Source of the DNA: JAXGXJ01 sp963816155
GTDB taxonomy: Bacteria; Actinomycetota; Thermoleophilia; RBG-16-64-13
Reading direction: 5' to 3'
Assembly: GCA_963816155.1 (NCBI GenBank)
Contig: CAWFJE010000002.1
Coordinates: 456,440 to 520,439 of the forward strand
DNA: 64,000 nucleotides
A model generated the notes under the pieces. That model saw only the letters and a list, made by a program, of their open reading frames with translations, ran no database searches and was not told the origin of the DNA. Shown in pieces: positions 15,595 through 25,285 of this stretch. Both the position numbers and the translations under genes were made by a program. The number at the start of each line of letters is the position of its first letter. Position 1 is the stretch's first letter.

Positions 15595-16971
15595 CTATTT
15601 CGCAGCCGGAAGGATGTTGGCTATTGGGTAGGAACCGAGTTCGGCGATCTGAGCATTCTGGACCTGCTGGATGCGTACTTCGTCCAGTCCCTGGGGGTCA
15701 CCCGGCCCGTAGGTAAGCGAAGTCACGGTGATGTCGCCCGTGCTGAAGTCCTTGATCTGGTGGAAGCCGTTCTCGAGAACTTCCTGGCTGGTCAACGCAG
15801 CTGCGTCGCCGGCCATGGCGGCCAAGCGAAGTGCCTCGACCTGGGTCATGCCTTCAATGATCCCACTCAGGTACATCACGTTGCCGTTCTTGTCGTTGGC
15901 CCGGTAGGTGTCCTGGAGCATGTTGGCGAAGGCGATGCCGTCGACAGGGGCGTCCAGAGCGCAGAAGTCGCCTGCGACGACGACGCCGTTGCCTGTCTCT
16001 CCCATGTCGGGCAGGAAGATCTGGAGGTGAGCAGGGTTAGCGAACCCGAAGGTGATCTTGTATTCCAGGTCGGGCCCCATGCCCAAGCGCACGGCCTCCT
16101 TGATGGTCGGCTGGCTGCCCGCATTGATCATGACACCCAAGGCCAGATCCACGCCCTTGTCCTTGAGCCAGGCCAGCTGAGTAGTTGGCGGAGAGGTGGG
16201 GACCATGTCCACGAACTGGGCGCCCACGAACTCGTAGCCGATGCTCTCCAGGTAGGCCTGCATCTCCGGGATATCGATGTTGCGGCCCAGAGCGGAGTCC
16301 GCGGTCAGATAGGCGACCCGAGGTTTGCGGCTGGTGTCGGTCCAGTTCTCCATGAACCACTCGCCGATAGCCCCCATCTGATCGGTGTAGATGGGCGCAT
16401 TGGTGAAGATGTTGCCCGGCGGCTGCACGTATGCGGGCGACGTGGACTGGCTGGTGGCTCCGATCATGTCCTCGATGAGGAGATCTTTGAGTGCCATGCC
16501 TTCCGGCGAGCCGCTCACTCTCTGCACCAGCAACCCCTTCGACTTGAAGTCGTCGTAGATGGTGAGGGCCTTTTCGGGAGCGAGAGCGTCGTCACCCCAG
16601 AGAAGCTCGAAGGTGATATTGGCCGGGACGACCTTGTCCGTGTACCAGGGAGCCACTATCTTGTTGTCGTTGACATACTTGACGTAGTCCTGGAAGCCGG
16701 CCAAGACGGCGGCGGTATCTTGTGCGTAGGCTCCCGTCAGTGCGAACGTGCCGCCCACATATAGCGTCACCGGCTCGCCCATGGTGGTTTCAGTGGTTTC
16801 GCCCATGGTGGTCTCGGTGGGTGCCGCCGTCGTCTCTGTGGGCGCGGCGGTCGTCTCTGTGGGCGCCGCAGTGGTGGTAGTCTCGTCATCTCCGCCGCAG
16901 GCGCTCAACATGATGCCCAAGGCGACGATGAGCAGCACGACCAGCGCCCATGTTGCTCTAGATTTTGTCAT
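15595..16971 (-). CDS. Liv-type ABC transporter substrate-binding lipoprotein
   Basis: Receptor of the Liv operon. The start is at the ATG giving MTKSRATWALVVLLIVALG, preceded by GGGGAGGACA. It has a Sec signal peptide with lipobox IMLSACGGD, a Thr/Pro/Glu-rich linker (TETTAAPTETTAAPTETT...), then a Peripla_BP_6 domain opening VTLYVGGTFALTGAYAQDTA. This and the 7.6-kb receptor share fold and linker style but differ in signal type (Sec here, Tat-like there). It is the last gene of the livG-livF-ligase-livH-livM series, 120 bp after livM. The ligase in the operon makes an organic acid a better guess for the cargo than an amino acid. Confidence 0.9.
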   Translation of the reverse strand: MTKSRATWALVVLLIVALGIMLSACGGDDETTTTAAPTETTAAPTETTAAPTETTMGETTETTMGEPVTLYVGGTFALTGAYAQDTAAVLAGFQDYVKYVNDNKIVAPWYTDKVVPANITFELLWGDDALAPEKALTIYDDFKSKGLLVQRVSGSPEGMALKDLLIEDMIGATSQSTSPAYVQPPGNIFTNAPIYTDQMGAIGEWFMENWTDTSRKPRVAYLTADSALGRNIDIPEMQAYLESIGYEFVGAQFVDMVPTSPPTTQLAWLKDKGVDLALGVMINAGSQPTIKEAVRLGMGPDLEYKITFGFANPAHLQIFLPDMGETGNGVVVAGDFCALDAPVDGIAFANMLQDTYRANDKNGNVMYLSGIIEGMTQVEALRLAAMAGDAAALTSQEVLENGFHQIKDFSTGDITVTSLTYGPGDPQGLDEVRIQQVQNAQIAELGSYPIANILPAAK

Positions 16972-17091
16972 TGTCCTCCCCTTCCAAAGGTGACCATTGT
17001 CATATCCTGTCATGGAACAATCTGCCGACCCGATTCACCTCCTTGTTGACCGGTCCTTCGCCCCTCACGCGGGACGCGCCAAGTCGCAGGC

Positions 17092-18129
17092 CTAATAAGG
17101 CCAGGCCTGATAGTAGTTCTTGAGCCGCTCGAGCAGATGAGATAGGCCCCTTGGAACAAAGATCAAGAAGAGAATGATCGCCACGCTGGGCAGGATGAGG
17201 CTCAGTCCCACGGCCGCCTGAGGGTTCAACAGATCGGCAAGGGCAGGCCCGATCTTGATGGCCACCTGCTGCAGGAGCTTGATTGCGATCACCCCATAGA
17301 TGACTCCCGAGACGCTGCCCATACCGCCGATGATGAGCATGCCGAGCAACCAAACCGAGTCGAAGAACGGGAACTGCTCGACGTTGGCGATGCCGTAGAA
17401 CTGCACAGACAACGCCCCGCCAACACCCGCGAAAACGCAGCCGACGAAGAAGGCCTGAAGCTTATAGGAGAAGAGGTTCACGCCCATCACTTCCGCGGCA
17501 AGGTCATTGTCTCGGATAGCCACGAAGGCCCGTCCGGACCGCGTGCGTAACATATTCTTGGCCACGATGGTAGCCAATATGGCTAGAACCAAGACCACGT
17601 AGAAGTAGACGGGCTTGCTCCTGATGGAGTATCCAAAGATATCGGCCGGAGGCACCGTCAGACCTTCCGTGCCTCCGGTGAGACCGCGGAACTGAAGTAT
17701 TAGCCAGTGGATGATGAAGTAGGCCGACACCGTCGCCATGATCAGATAGAAGCCTTTGATCCTTAGCGACGGGAGACCGAAGAGAAGGCCCACGAAGCCT
17801 GCGGCCAGCCCGGAAAGGGGGACAGCCGCCAAGAAGGGCAGGCCCAGCTTGTTGCAAAGGATGGCCATGGCATACCCGCCCACCATCATGAAGCCCGAGT
17901 GCCCCAGCGATACGAGACCGCAGTTACCGGTGAGGATGTTCAGGCCGTGGGCGCTGATCACATAGAAGCTGATGATGGTGGCGAGAGTGAGCGTGGAGTT
18001 CGACGCCCACTGGGGGATACTGAAGAGAAAGACCACGAGCACGACCAGGAATATCCAATACCACTTGGTCCTGATCATGGCCATGTCCTGGCCGTAGCTC
18101 TGCGCGAAGGTGCCGCTAGGGAGTCTCAT
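17092..18129 (-). CDS. livM: Liv-type ABC permease, LivM subunit
   Basis: Inner-membrane permease of 345 aa with about ten hydrophobic segments. Family signatures are visible: SAHGLNILTGNCGLVSLGHSG near residue 60, GGTEGLTVPP in the middle, AIRDNDLAAEVMGVN, and GGMGSVSGVIYGV toward the end. It lies 7 bp after livH. The product pairs with LivH to form the channel driven by LivG and LivF. Confidence 0.92.
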   Translation of the reverse strand: MRLPSGTFAQSYGQDMAMIRTKWYWIFLVVLVVFLFSIPQWASNSTLTLATIISFYVISAHGLNILTGNCGLVSLGHSGFMMVGGYAMAILCNKLGLPFLAAVPLSGLAAGFVGLLFGLPSLRIKGFYLIMATVSAYFIIHWLILQFRGLTGGTEGLTVPPADIFGYSIRSKPVYFYVVLVLAILATIVAKNMLRTRSGRAFVAIRDNDLAAEVMGVNLFSYKLQAFFVGCVFAGVGGALSVQFYGIANVEQFPFFDSVWLLGMLIIGGMGSVSGVIYGVIAIKLLQQVAIKIGPALADLLNPQAAVGLSLILPSVAIILFLIFVPRGLSHLLERLKNYYQAWPY

Positions 18130-18136
18130 AGATAGC

Positions 18137-19027
18137 TCACACCCTCTCGATCCTCTTCAGGCCAAACAATCCGTACGGCCTGAAGATGAGCACTACCAGC
18201 ATGACGATGAACGGAAAGACGTTGGCCAAGCCGCCGCCGGAAGGCATGAGGGGATCGAGGTACCCCGCCGCTAGGTTCCTCAGGATACCCAGCATGACGC
18301 CGGCGACGATCGCTCCGCCGATGGAGTCGAGACCGCCCAAGATGACCACAGCCAGGACCGTGAGCCCGATTTCGGCAAGGGGCGGCGAAACGCCGGAAAC
18401 GCCTCCCAGAAGGATTCCACCCAAGACCCCCACCACGCAGGCGATGACCCACACCAGCGCGTACACCATGGTGACCTTGATCCCCAGGCTACGCGTGACC
18501 TGCTCGTCCTCCGCCGTGGCCCGCATGGCCAGCCCCATCTTCGTGAAGCGGAAGATGAACATGAGGATGCCTACCACGAGCACGGATACGATGAGACCAA
18601 GCAGCGAGGACGGTGGGATCGAGATCGAACCCACCTGCAGTGTGATCTCCGGCAGAACGTCGTGATAGGTCACGTAGTCGCCGCCCCACACCATGATGGC
18701 GACCCCGTCGAGGATGCCGGCGAGAGCGATTGTCATCATGACGATGGCCAAAGGAGGCTTGCCCAACAAGGGACGCAAGGTGAGTCGCTCGATGACGAGT
18801 CCCATCACCACCCCCACAGCGATCGCGGCGATAATGGCCGCCCATACGGGCATGCTGAGCACGACAAGAAACGTGTAGCCCAAGTAGCCACCGATCATGA
18901 CGATCTGTCCCTGGGCGATGTTGAATGCCTTGGAGCACTTGTAGATGATCACGAATCCCATGGCGATCAGAGCATACGTCATACCCAGGGCCAGTCCGGT
19001 GACAACCAGCTGGAAGAAGAAGGTCAT
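18137..19027 (-). CDS. livH: Liv-type ABC permease, LivH subunit
   Basis: Inner-membrane permease of 296 aa with eight or so hydrophobic segments. It carries the LivH signatures GMTYALIAMGFVIIYKCSKAFNIAQG near the N-terminus, ERLTLRPLLGKPPLAIVMMTI, MRATAEDEQVTRSLGI and the C-terminal LGGLDSIGGAIVAGVMLG. Its ATG overlaps the stop of the upstream acyl-CoA ligase (ATGA), showing translational coupling of activation and transport genes. Confidence 0.93.
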   Translation of the reverse strand: MTFFFQLVVTGLALGMTYALIAMGFVIIYKCSKAFNIAQGQIVMIGGYLGYTFLVVLSMPVWAAIIAAIAVGVVMGLVIERLTLRPLLGKPPLAIVMMTIALAGILDGVAIMVWGGDYVTYHDVLPEITLQVGSISIPPSSLLGLIVSVLVVGILMFIFRFTKMGLAMRATAEDEQVTRSLGIKVTMVYALVWVIACVVGVLGGILLGGVSGVSPPLAEIGLTVLAVVILGGLDSIGGAIVAGVMLGILRNLAAGYLDPLMPSGGGLANVFPFIVMLVVLIFRPYGLFGLKRIERV

Positions 19028-20958
19028 CCGTCACCCCGCTCGACTGTCGCGATTTCCAGAGCGGTCTTGATCCTGCCCACTCGGCCGTCCTGATAGGTGA
19101 ACTCGGCCTCGACCTCGACGCTCGTCGCCTCCGTGCTGAGAGCCTGGGCCAGACCGGCGTAGCGGTCCTTCAAGTAGGTGCGGCGCAGCTTGCGATTGCG
19201 CGTCAGCTCGTACTCGTCGGGGTCGAACTCCTTGTGGAGATTCACATATCGGGCGATGCGATGCGTTGCCGGGAGACCCTGGTTGACACTGGCGATCTCC
19301 CCTCGGATGAGATCATAGACCTCAGGCTTCTGGGAGAGGTCACCGAAAGTCGTGTAGGCGACCTTGGCTTTGTCGGCCCAGTGACCCGTGTTCATGGCGT
19401 CGATGATGACGACCGCCGACAGATAGTCGCAGCCCTGCTCCGCATGCACCCAGGCATCCTTGATGTGGGCACTGTATTTCAGGCGGCTCTCTATCTCCTG
19501 AGGAGCCACGATGTCACCGCAGGGGAGCGGGATCAGGTCCTCCACGCGATCGTGGAAGATGAGTTCACCGTTGGCAGTCAGTTCACCCTTGTCGCCCGTG
19601 TACACCCAGCCATCGTTGGATGAGTCCAGCGCCACGTCAGGGGCATCCTTGTACCCTACGAAGGTGCCGGCGTGCCTCACGACAATCTGGCCTGCGTCGG
19701 TCAGCTTGATCTCTACGCCCGGATTCACTTTGCCCACCGTGCCTAGAGCCTGGACACCGGTCGCCGCGCCGGTGATCGCGCCCGCCTCGGCCGAGCCGTA
19801 GACATTGCGCAGCGGCACACGCAGCGCGTGGAAGAAGCGGAGAGCCTCCTGCGAAAGCGTGGCGCCCGAGGTGTAGCAGGCCCGGGCGCGAGTCAGACCG
19901 ACGTGGTCACGGATGGGGCGGAAGGACACCAGATCCCCGAGCCTGTTGAGCACTCGCCAGTGCCAAGCCGCCTTCCCTCCGACGAAGCGCGCGTCGACCA
20001 CCCGATAGCCAACGGGGAACGTCCAGCTGGTGGAGACCCTCTTCAGCCTGCCCGCCCCGCGCGTCCTGGCCAGGACCTCCCCCGCTTCGCTCTCCCAGAG
20101 TCGGGAGTTGTACACCACGACGCTGGGCGCGATCTCGCGGACGTCCTCGCGCTGTGTCTCCGAACTCTCGGCGAAATTGACGGTGCCTCCGGAGAGAAGA
20201 TGGCAGCCGAAAGCCAGCCATTGCTCAGTTATCCAGGCCGGGGGCAGATACGAGACGATGTTGTCCTTGGTGCTGAGGCGCTCCGCCTCGACGAAGACCT
20301 TAGAGTCGGTCATCAACGACCGGTAGCTGTGCAGGGTGGCCTTCGGTTCCTTCGAGACCCCAGAGGTGTAGATGACGGCACAGGTGTCGCCGCCGCTACC
20401 GGCGGCGATGTTCTCCTCGAAAGCCTGCGGATGCTCGACCTCGTATTCACGGCCCCTGTCGACGACCTCGCGCAGACCCACAAAGCCCTCCATGGGCTCG
20501 TTGCTCAGACCTTTGTAGCGCCAGTACACGGTGGCTTTGAGTGCCGGAAGCCCGTCGCGGATCTGCGCGATCTTGTCCACTTGCTCTTGGTCTTCGACCA
20601 TGGCAAACTCGGCGCCACAATCGCGCGCCATGTACTCGATCTCGCCGGCGGAGAGATCTGAGTAAAGGCCGACGCTCACGCCCCGGGCGCATTGAGCGGC
20701 CAGCTGGGCGAAATACCACTCGGGGCGATTATCGCCCACGATCAGAAGCTTGTTACCGGGCTGGAAGCCCAGCGCCACGAGGCCCAGAGCCAGGTATTTC
20801 ACGTTGTCGAGATATGCCTGCCAGCTGTATGTCTGCCATATACCGTAGTGCTTGTAGCGGATGGCCTTGCCCTCGGCGCCGAAGCGGGTCGCATTGTGCT
20901 GCAGCACCTTGGGCCAGGTATCGAACGTGGCCGTGTCCATGACGACTTCCGAGCTCAT
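19024..20958 (-). CDS. AMP-forming acyl-CoA synthetase embedded in the Liv operon
   Basis: Adenylate-forming ligase that would activate an organic or fatty acid to its CoA ester with ATP. Visible motifs are VIYTSGVSKEPKATLHSYRS (the ATP loop, degenerate relative to TSGTTGxPKG), NVYGSAEAGAITG (YGxxE), and WVYTGDKGELTANGELIFHDR. Late come LTRNRKLRRTYLKDRY, near the usual catalytic-Lys region. The start MSSEVVMDTATFDTWPK lies 1 nt after the livF stop. About 644 aa suits a long-chain/FACL-type enzyme. Its place between livF and livH suggests that the imported acid is its substrate. Confidence 0.9.
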   Translation of the reverse strand: MSSEVVMDTATFDTWPKVLQHNATRFGAEGKAIRYKHYGIWQTYSWQAYLDNVKYLALGLVALGFQPGNKLLIVGDNRPEWYFAQLAAQCARGVSVGLYSDLSAGEIEYMARDCGAEFAMVEDQEQVDKIAQIRDGLPALKATVYWRYKGLSNEPMEGFVGLREVVDRGREYEVEHPQAFEENIAAGSGGDTCAVIYTSGVSKEPKATLHSYRSLMTDSKVFVEAERLSTKDNIVSYLPPAWITEQWLAFGCHLLSGGTVNFAESSETQREDVREIAPSVVVYNSRLWESEAGEVLARTRGAGRLKRVSTSWTFPVGYRVVDARFVGGKAAWHWRVLNRLGDLVSFRPIRDHVGLTRARACYTSGATLSQEALRFFHALRVPLRNVYGSAEAGAITGAATGVQALGTVGKVNPGVEIKLTDAGQIVVRHAGTFVGYKDAPDVALDSSNDGWVYTGDKGELTANGELIFHDRVEDLIPLPCGDIVAPQEIESRLKYSAHIKDAWVHAEQGCDYLSAVVIIDAMNTGHWADKAKVAYTTFGDLSQKPEVYDLIRGEIASVNQGLPATHRIARYVNLHKEFDPDEYELTRNRKLRRTYLKDRYAGLAQALSTEATSVEVEAEFTYQDGRVGRIKTALEIATVERGDG

Positions 20959-20959
20959 T

Positions 20960-21754
20960 CTACGACAGCCATCTCTTCCTACGACGGTAGTGCTTGACCT
21001 CGCGGTAGCTCTTCCTCTCACCGCTGCAAGAGATGCCCATGTAGAACTCCCTCACGTCCTCATTGTCTCTGAGCTTGTCCGCCAGACCGTCTAGGACGAT
21101 GCGCCCGTTCTCCATCACATAGCCGTAGTCCGCAATGCCGAGCGCCGCTTTGACGTTCTGCTCGACAACCAGCATGGAGACTCCGCGGTCATGATTGATC
21201 TGCTTGATGATGTGATAGATCTCTTGGACGGCCATTGGTGCCAATCCGAGAGAGGGCTCATCTAGCAACATGAACCGCGGGTCGGCCATGAGGGCCCGAC
21301 CGATGACCATCATCTGCTGCTCGCCCCCCGAGAGATAGCCGCTGACCCGCTTGCGGTAGTCGCGGATCTTGGGGAAGTAGTCGTAGACCATCTCCAAGTC
21401 ACGCTTGACACCAGCGCGATCCTTGCGCCGATAGGCCCCGGCCATGAGATTCTCCTCCACGGACAGGTGTTCAAGTACCCGGCGGCCCTCCATCACCTGG
21501 CTGATGCCCATCCGCGCCACCTGCTCCGGGCCCAGTTGGTCGATACGCTCGTCGTTCATGGACACATCGCCGCTGGTGATGTTCCCTTGCTCCGTCTTGA
21601 GCAGCCCGGAAATGGACTTGAGGGTGGTAGTCTTCCCACCGCCGTTCGCTCCGATGAGCGCCACGATCTTGCCGTCCCCTACCTCCAGCGAAATGCCGTG
21701 CAGTACGCGGATGACACCCATATACGAGACTTCGATGTTGTTGACCTTGAGCAT
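20960..21754 (-). CDS. livF: Liv-type ABC transporter ATPase, LivF
   Basis: ABC ATPase of 264 aa with Walker A GANGGGKTT, signature YLSGGEQQM, Walker B FMLLDEPSLGLAP, and the H-loop region SMLVVEQNVKAAL typical of LivF. The C-terminus has about 25 extra basic residues (SYREVKHYRRRKRWLS) beyond the usual end, just before the ligase start. It stands 1 bp after livG. Confidence 0.94.
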   Translation of the reverse strand: MLKVNNIEVSYMGVIRVLHGISLEVGDGKIVALIGANGGGKTTTLKSISGLLKTEQGNITSGDVSMNDERIDQLGPEQVARMGISQVMEGRRVLEHLSVEENLMAGAYRRKDRAGVKRDLEMVYDYFPKIRDYRKRVSGYLSGGEQQMMVIGRALMADPRFMLLDEPSLGLAPMAVQEIYHIIKQINHDRGVSMLVVEQNVKAALGIADYGYVMENGRIVLDGLADKLRDNEDVREFYMGISCSGERKSYREVKHYRRRKRWLS

Positions 21755-21755
21755 G

Positions 21756-22592
21756 TTAGTTGCTATCTCCGAGATAGGCGGCGATGACCGCCTCGTCGCA
21801 CTGGATCTCGGCCGCTGTGCCTTCGGCGATCTTGCGGCCGAAATTGAGGACGGCGATGCGGTCTGCTAGGTCCATGACCACGCCCATGTCGTGCTCGATG
21901 AGGATGATGCTGCGGATACCGTCCCTCAGCACCGGAGCGTCCGGATAGGTGTCGCCCTGGCCCTCGTACACATCGAGGACGAAGCGGGCTATGTCCTCCT
22001 TCTCTTCCAAGTTCATCCCGGCCATGGGTTCATCCAACAGGAGGACCTTCGGCTCCAGTGCCAGCGCCCTCCCCAATTCCACCCTCTTGCGCAGACCATA
22101 GGGCAGTTCGCCGACCAGCTTCTTGCGGATGGACTGGATCTCCAGGAAGTCGATGATCTCCTCCACAACCTGGCGGTGCTTGACCTCTTCGCGGCGAGCC
22201 CAGCCGTAGTAGATGGCGCCGGTCACGAAGTTCTGCTTCATGAACACGTGGCGGGCCGCCATGATGTTGTCCTGGGTGGTGAGGCCGGTGTAGAGCTCGA
22301 TGTTCTGGAAGGAGCGCGCGATACCCATCCTTGCCAGCTTGTCTGGGCGCTCACGGGTGATCTTGGTGTCTTTGAAGTAGATCTCGCCCTTCTGAGGCTT
22401 GTAGAAGCCGCTGATGCAGTTCAGAAGGGCGGTCTTGCCGGCGCCGTTGGGCCCGATGATGGCCGTGATCTCGTTGGTCCTGACATCGAGACTTACGCTC
22501 GACAGCGCGTTCACGCCCCCGAAACTCAGCGAGATATCGTCGATGCGGATGATCGCTTCGGTGTCGGTCCCCCGTTGACCTGTCGTCAACAT
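21756..22592 (-). CDS. livG: Liv-type ABC transporter ATPase, LivG
   Basis: ABC ATPase of 278 aa with Walker A GPNGAGKTALLN, the LivG-type signature ELPYGLRKRVELGRAL, Walker B VLLLDEPMAGMN and the H-loop IILIEHDMGVVMDLADR. It is the first gene of the Liv operon. The 196-bp gap upstream (22593-22788) must hold its promoter, but I see no consensus -35/-10 pair there. Confidence 0.94.
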   Translation of the reverse strand: MLTTGQRGTDTEAIIRIDDISLSFGGVNALSSVSLDVRTNEITAIIGPNGAGKTALLNCISGFYKPQKGEIYFKDTKITRERPDKLARMGIARSFQNIELYTGLTTQDNIMAARHVFMKQNFVTGAIYYGWARREEVKHRQVVEEIIDFLEIQSIRKKLVGELPYGLRKRVELGRALALEPKVLLLDEPMAGMNLEEKEDIARFVLDVYEGQGDTYPDAPVLRDGIRSIILIEHDMGVVMDLADRIAVLNFGRKIAEGTAAEIQCDEAVIAAYLGDSN

Positions 22593-22788
22593 TCAGAGCC
22601 AAGAATCCCCCCCCGGAACGCCGGCGCACTACTCACTCAGAGGTCGACTATAGCAGCGGACTCCTTGCCGGAGCAACGCGTTTGCTAGGCACATGTTGCA
22701 TGGCTGGCAACTACTATGTCGGCGCGACATACCATAGGAGTGGGCCGCCTCGCGCCCCCGCGTGAGCGGTCGAAGCGAGGTCGCCACT

Positions 22789-23755
22789 TCAGGCTTCGCC
22801 TTCCAGGGTGATGACCACCTTGCCCTTGTGCTTGCCCTCGCCGAAGTAGCGCATGGCCTCGGGCAGCTCGCTCAACCTGTACGGACCGTCGATGACCGGC
22901 TTGAGCTTCCCGGCCTCGAAGAGCTCGCACAGGTAGGCCAGGCCCTTGTTTTCTTTCAGGATGACGAGACGCGCTCTCTTGCCGGTGAAAAGGGAAACAA
23001 GGGTCCCAACAGCGCCGCCTGTATGAGCCTGCCGGTGGAACCACCGACCGTGACGTAGCTCCCCCTGGGGTGCAATACGCGCAGATAGCGAAACAGAGAG
23101 CGGTTCGTCTTCAAGTCGAGGATCAAATCGTATGCTGCCCCTGTTTGGTGAAATCTCCCCGTTTGTAGTCGATCACCCGATCGAAGCCCAAGGAGCGAAG
23201 CAGGCCCAGCTTCCCCCCGCTGTCCACTCCGGTCACGTCCGCCCCATGGAGTTTGGCGATCTGGATGGCGAACGTACCCACGCCGCCTCCGGCGCCGTTG
23301 ATGAGAAGCTTCTGTCCCGCTCGGATGTCCCCCCGTTCCACGAGCGCCCTGAAAGGCAAGCGTCCCGGCCGGAGGGAGGCCGACTCCACGAACGTCAGCC
23401 CTCCGGCTTCGCCGTCAGCGCGGCCTCGCGGGCGCAGACGTACTGCGAAGCCGCCCCAGCGCCCGCTCAGATCGCCGAAGATCTCATCACCTAACCGAAA
23501 GCGTGTGACACCGCTGCCGACGGCTTCGATCCGCCCGGCGACGTCGGAGCCCAGAATCTGGTTCCTGGGCTTCAGAAGCCCATTGGCTGCGCGGTTGGAG
23601 AATGGGGTGCCGTGGAGCCGACCCCAATCCTAGTCGTTGACTGGCCACGGCGCGGACTCGTATCAGGACCTCGTCGTGCCGGGGATGGGTCTTTCCACCA
23701 CCTCCAAGCGGAGCCCATCGGGAGGCCCGTATCTCGTGTAGACGATCGCTTTCAT
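22789..23755 (-). pseudogene. disrupted MDR-family NAD(P)H:quinone oxidoreductase
   Basis: Remnants of one medium-chain dehydrogenase/reductase read in different frames. MKAIVYTRYGPPDGLRLEVVE starts at 23755, then DEVLIRVRA. Next comes a frame with an in-frame TAG at 23632-23630, exactly where relatives have Tyr (VND-stop-DWGRLHGTPF). Then LLKPRNQILGSDVAGRIEAVG, the nucleotide fold INGAGGGVGTFAIQIAKLHGA, and finally LAYLCELFEAGKLKPVIDG to a TGA at 22789. A nonsense codon plus at least two frameshifts means no functional product. The intact paralogue at 24.3-25.2 kb shows what it once was. Confidence 0.8.
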
Positions 23756-23822
23756 GAACCGCCGGCTCCGCACATAAAGGGAATAGGTGCCGAAGCATCC
23801 GGGCACTCCGGAGCCGCGAGCG

Positions 23823-24272
23823 TCACGTCCATATGACGGCCACAGGATAGGCACTGTTCTCGGTGTACGCACTCCAGCCGCCACACTGCGGACAGGTCCG
23901 TCGTTCGCGTTCCCACTCGATGAACTCCTCGACGCCCAGATCGTTGATGATACGCAAGTTCTCCAGCATGCTCATGCGGTACTTGGCCCGATAGCGGGCA
24001 TCGAGCCGCCTAAGGCGAGGACACGGCATCTTGCCACAGTGCCCGCAGAAGCCGGACTGATCCGCGCCGAGCATGATCTCGCAGTTGCGGATGCGTGCAG
24101 GCACAAGGACGGACTTGGCTTTTCCGTCGTCCCTCGTCCTGCATCCCGAGCATCTGTCCTTGTCCCGCAGGTAGCCGATGCATAGCCCGCAGTCCATGCC
24201 ACACGGCGCGATCAACTCGGGCTGCAGCTCGTGCGGCCAGTGCTTCTGTCCGGTGTTCGCTCTGAGCGTCAT
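23823..24272 (-). CDS. DUF3795-like Cys-rich protein
   Basis: A 149-aa protein with LIAPCGMDCGLCIGYLRDKDRCSGCR near residues 20-45, the DUF3795 pattern, followed by more cysteine pairs (CGHCGKMPCPRL and CPQCGGWSAY). These are likely zinc or FeS ligands. The function is unknown. It lies 5 bp downstream of the intact MDR gene, so it is in the same transcript. Confidence 0.75.
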   Translation of the reverse strand: MTLRANTGQKHWPHELQPELIAPCGMDCGLCIGYLRDKDRCSGCRTRDDGKAKSVLVPARIRNCEIMLGADQSGFCGHCGKMPCPRLRRLDARYRAKYRMSMLENLRIINDLGVEEFIEWERERRTCPQCGGWSAYTENSAYPVAVIWT

Positions 24273-24277
24273 CGCCT

Positions 24278-25246
24278 TCAGTCCTCGGCCCCAAGCTTGA
24301 GCACCACGATGCCGGTCTTCTCACCCGTTTCCACGTAGCGATAGGCGTCCACGATAGCATCGAGAGGATACTCACGATCGATGACGGCCCGGAACTGACC
24401 CGCCTCTATGCGCGCCCCAAGCCACTCGACGAAGGCCTGACTGCTCTTCGGCAGTCCGATGACGACCCGCCTGCTCCTGGTGATCGACGTCCATATCTGA
24501 AGGAAGATGTTCTGAGCCCAAGGGCCCAGATCGGTGGCGGCGAAGACCCCTTCGGCCTTCAGCAGCCGGCGGCAGCGGAAGTATGTGGTCTTCCCTACCG
24601 CGTCGAAGACGAGGTCAAAGGTCTCCCCGATCTGCGTGAAGTCCCCAGCGGTGAAGTCGACCACGCGATCGGCGCCCAGGGACTTGGCCAGTTCGACGTG
24701 CCGCGTGGCAACGACAGCCGTCACCTCAGCCCCGTAGATCTTGGCCAGTTGAACAGCGGCCGTCCCGATAGCGCCGGAAGCCCCATAGACAAGGATCTTC
24801 TGCCCGGGTCGGACGCCGACGACGCGCAGATTCGAGTCGGCGTACAGCGCTCCCTCGCCGACCACGGCCTCCTCGTAGCGGAGGCCCGCGGGCATCGTGG
24901 CGATCTCACCCCTCTCGGACACGCACAGATACGCGGCGTGACCGCCGTAGCCGCCCGGCGTCATGCCGAAGACCCGATCGGCAGGCGCGAAAGTCCTGAC
25001 CCCCTCGCCGACAGCCTCCACCTCACCGGCGAAATCCATGCCCAGGATGGTGTGCTTCGGCCGCAGGATCCCGGTGACAAACCGTATGAACCAGGGGTGC
25101 GGCCGCCTGAGGCCGCTATCGCTACGGCTGACGGTGCTCGCGTGGACTCTGATGAGCACCTCACCGGGTCCGGGTTCGGGTCTCGGGATTTCTCGGATCT
25201 CCACGACCTCGGGCGGGCCGTACCGGGTGTTGACGGCGGCCCTCAT
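24278..25246 (-). CDS. MDR-family NAD(P)-dependent oxidoreductase (quinone oxidoreductase-like)
   Basis: Zinc-free medium-chain dehydrogenase/reductase. The start is set at MRAAVNTRYGPPEVVEIREI rather than three codons earlier. It has the GroES-like domain (GPGEVLIRVHASTVSRSD, HTILGMDFAGEVEAVG) and the Rossmann motif KILVYGASGAIGTAAVQLAKI near residue 150. The VDFTAGDF region matches NADPH:quinone reductase-like enzymes. The length of 322 aa is normal. The substrate is not predictable. Confidence 0.87.
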   Translation of the reverse strand: MRAAVNTRYGPPEVVEIREIPRPEPGPGEVLIRVHASTVSRSDSGLRRPHPWFIRFVTGILRPKHTILGMDFAGEVEAVGEGVRTFAPADRVFGMTPGGYGGHAAYLCVSERGEIATMPAGLRYEEAVVGEGALYADSNLRVVGVRPGQKILVYGASGAIGTAAVQLAKIYGAEVTAVVATRHVELAKSLGADRVVDFTAGDFTQIGETFDLVFDAVGKTTYFRCRRLLKAEGVFAATDLGPWAQNIFLQIWTSITRSRRVVIGLPKSSQAFVEWLGARIEAGQFRAVIDREYPLDAIVDAYRYVETGEKTGIVVLKLGAED

Positions 25247-25285
25247 GCCGACCACACATCCGTCTCTGGGCTGCGCATAGTCGGG

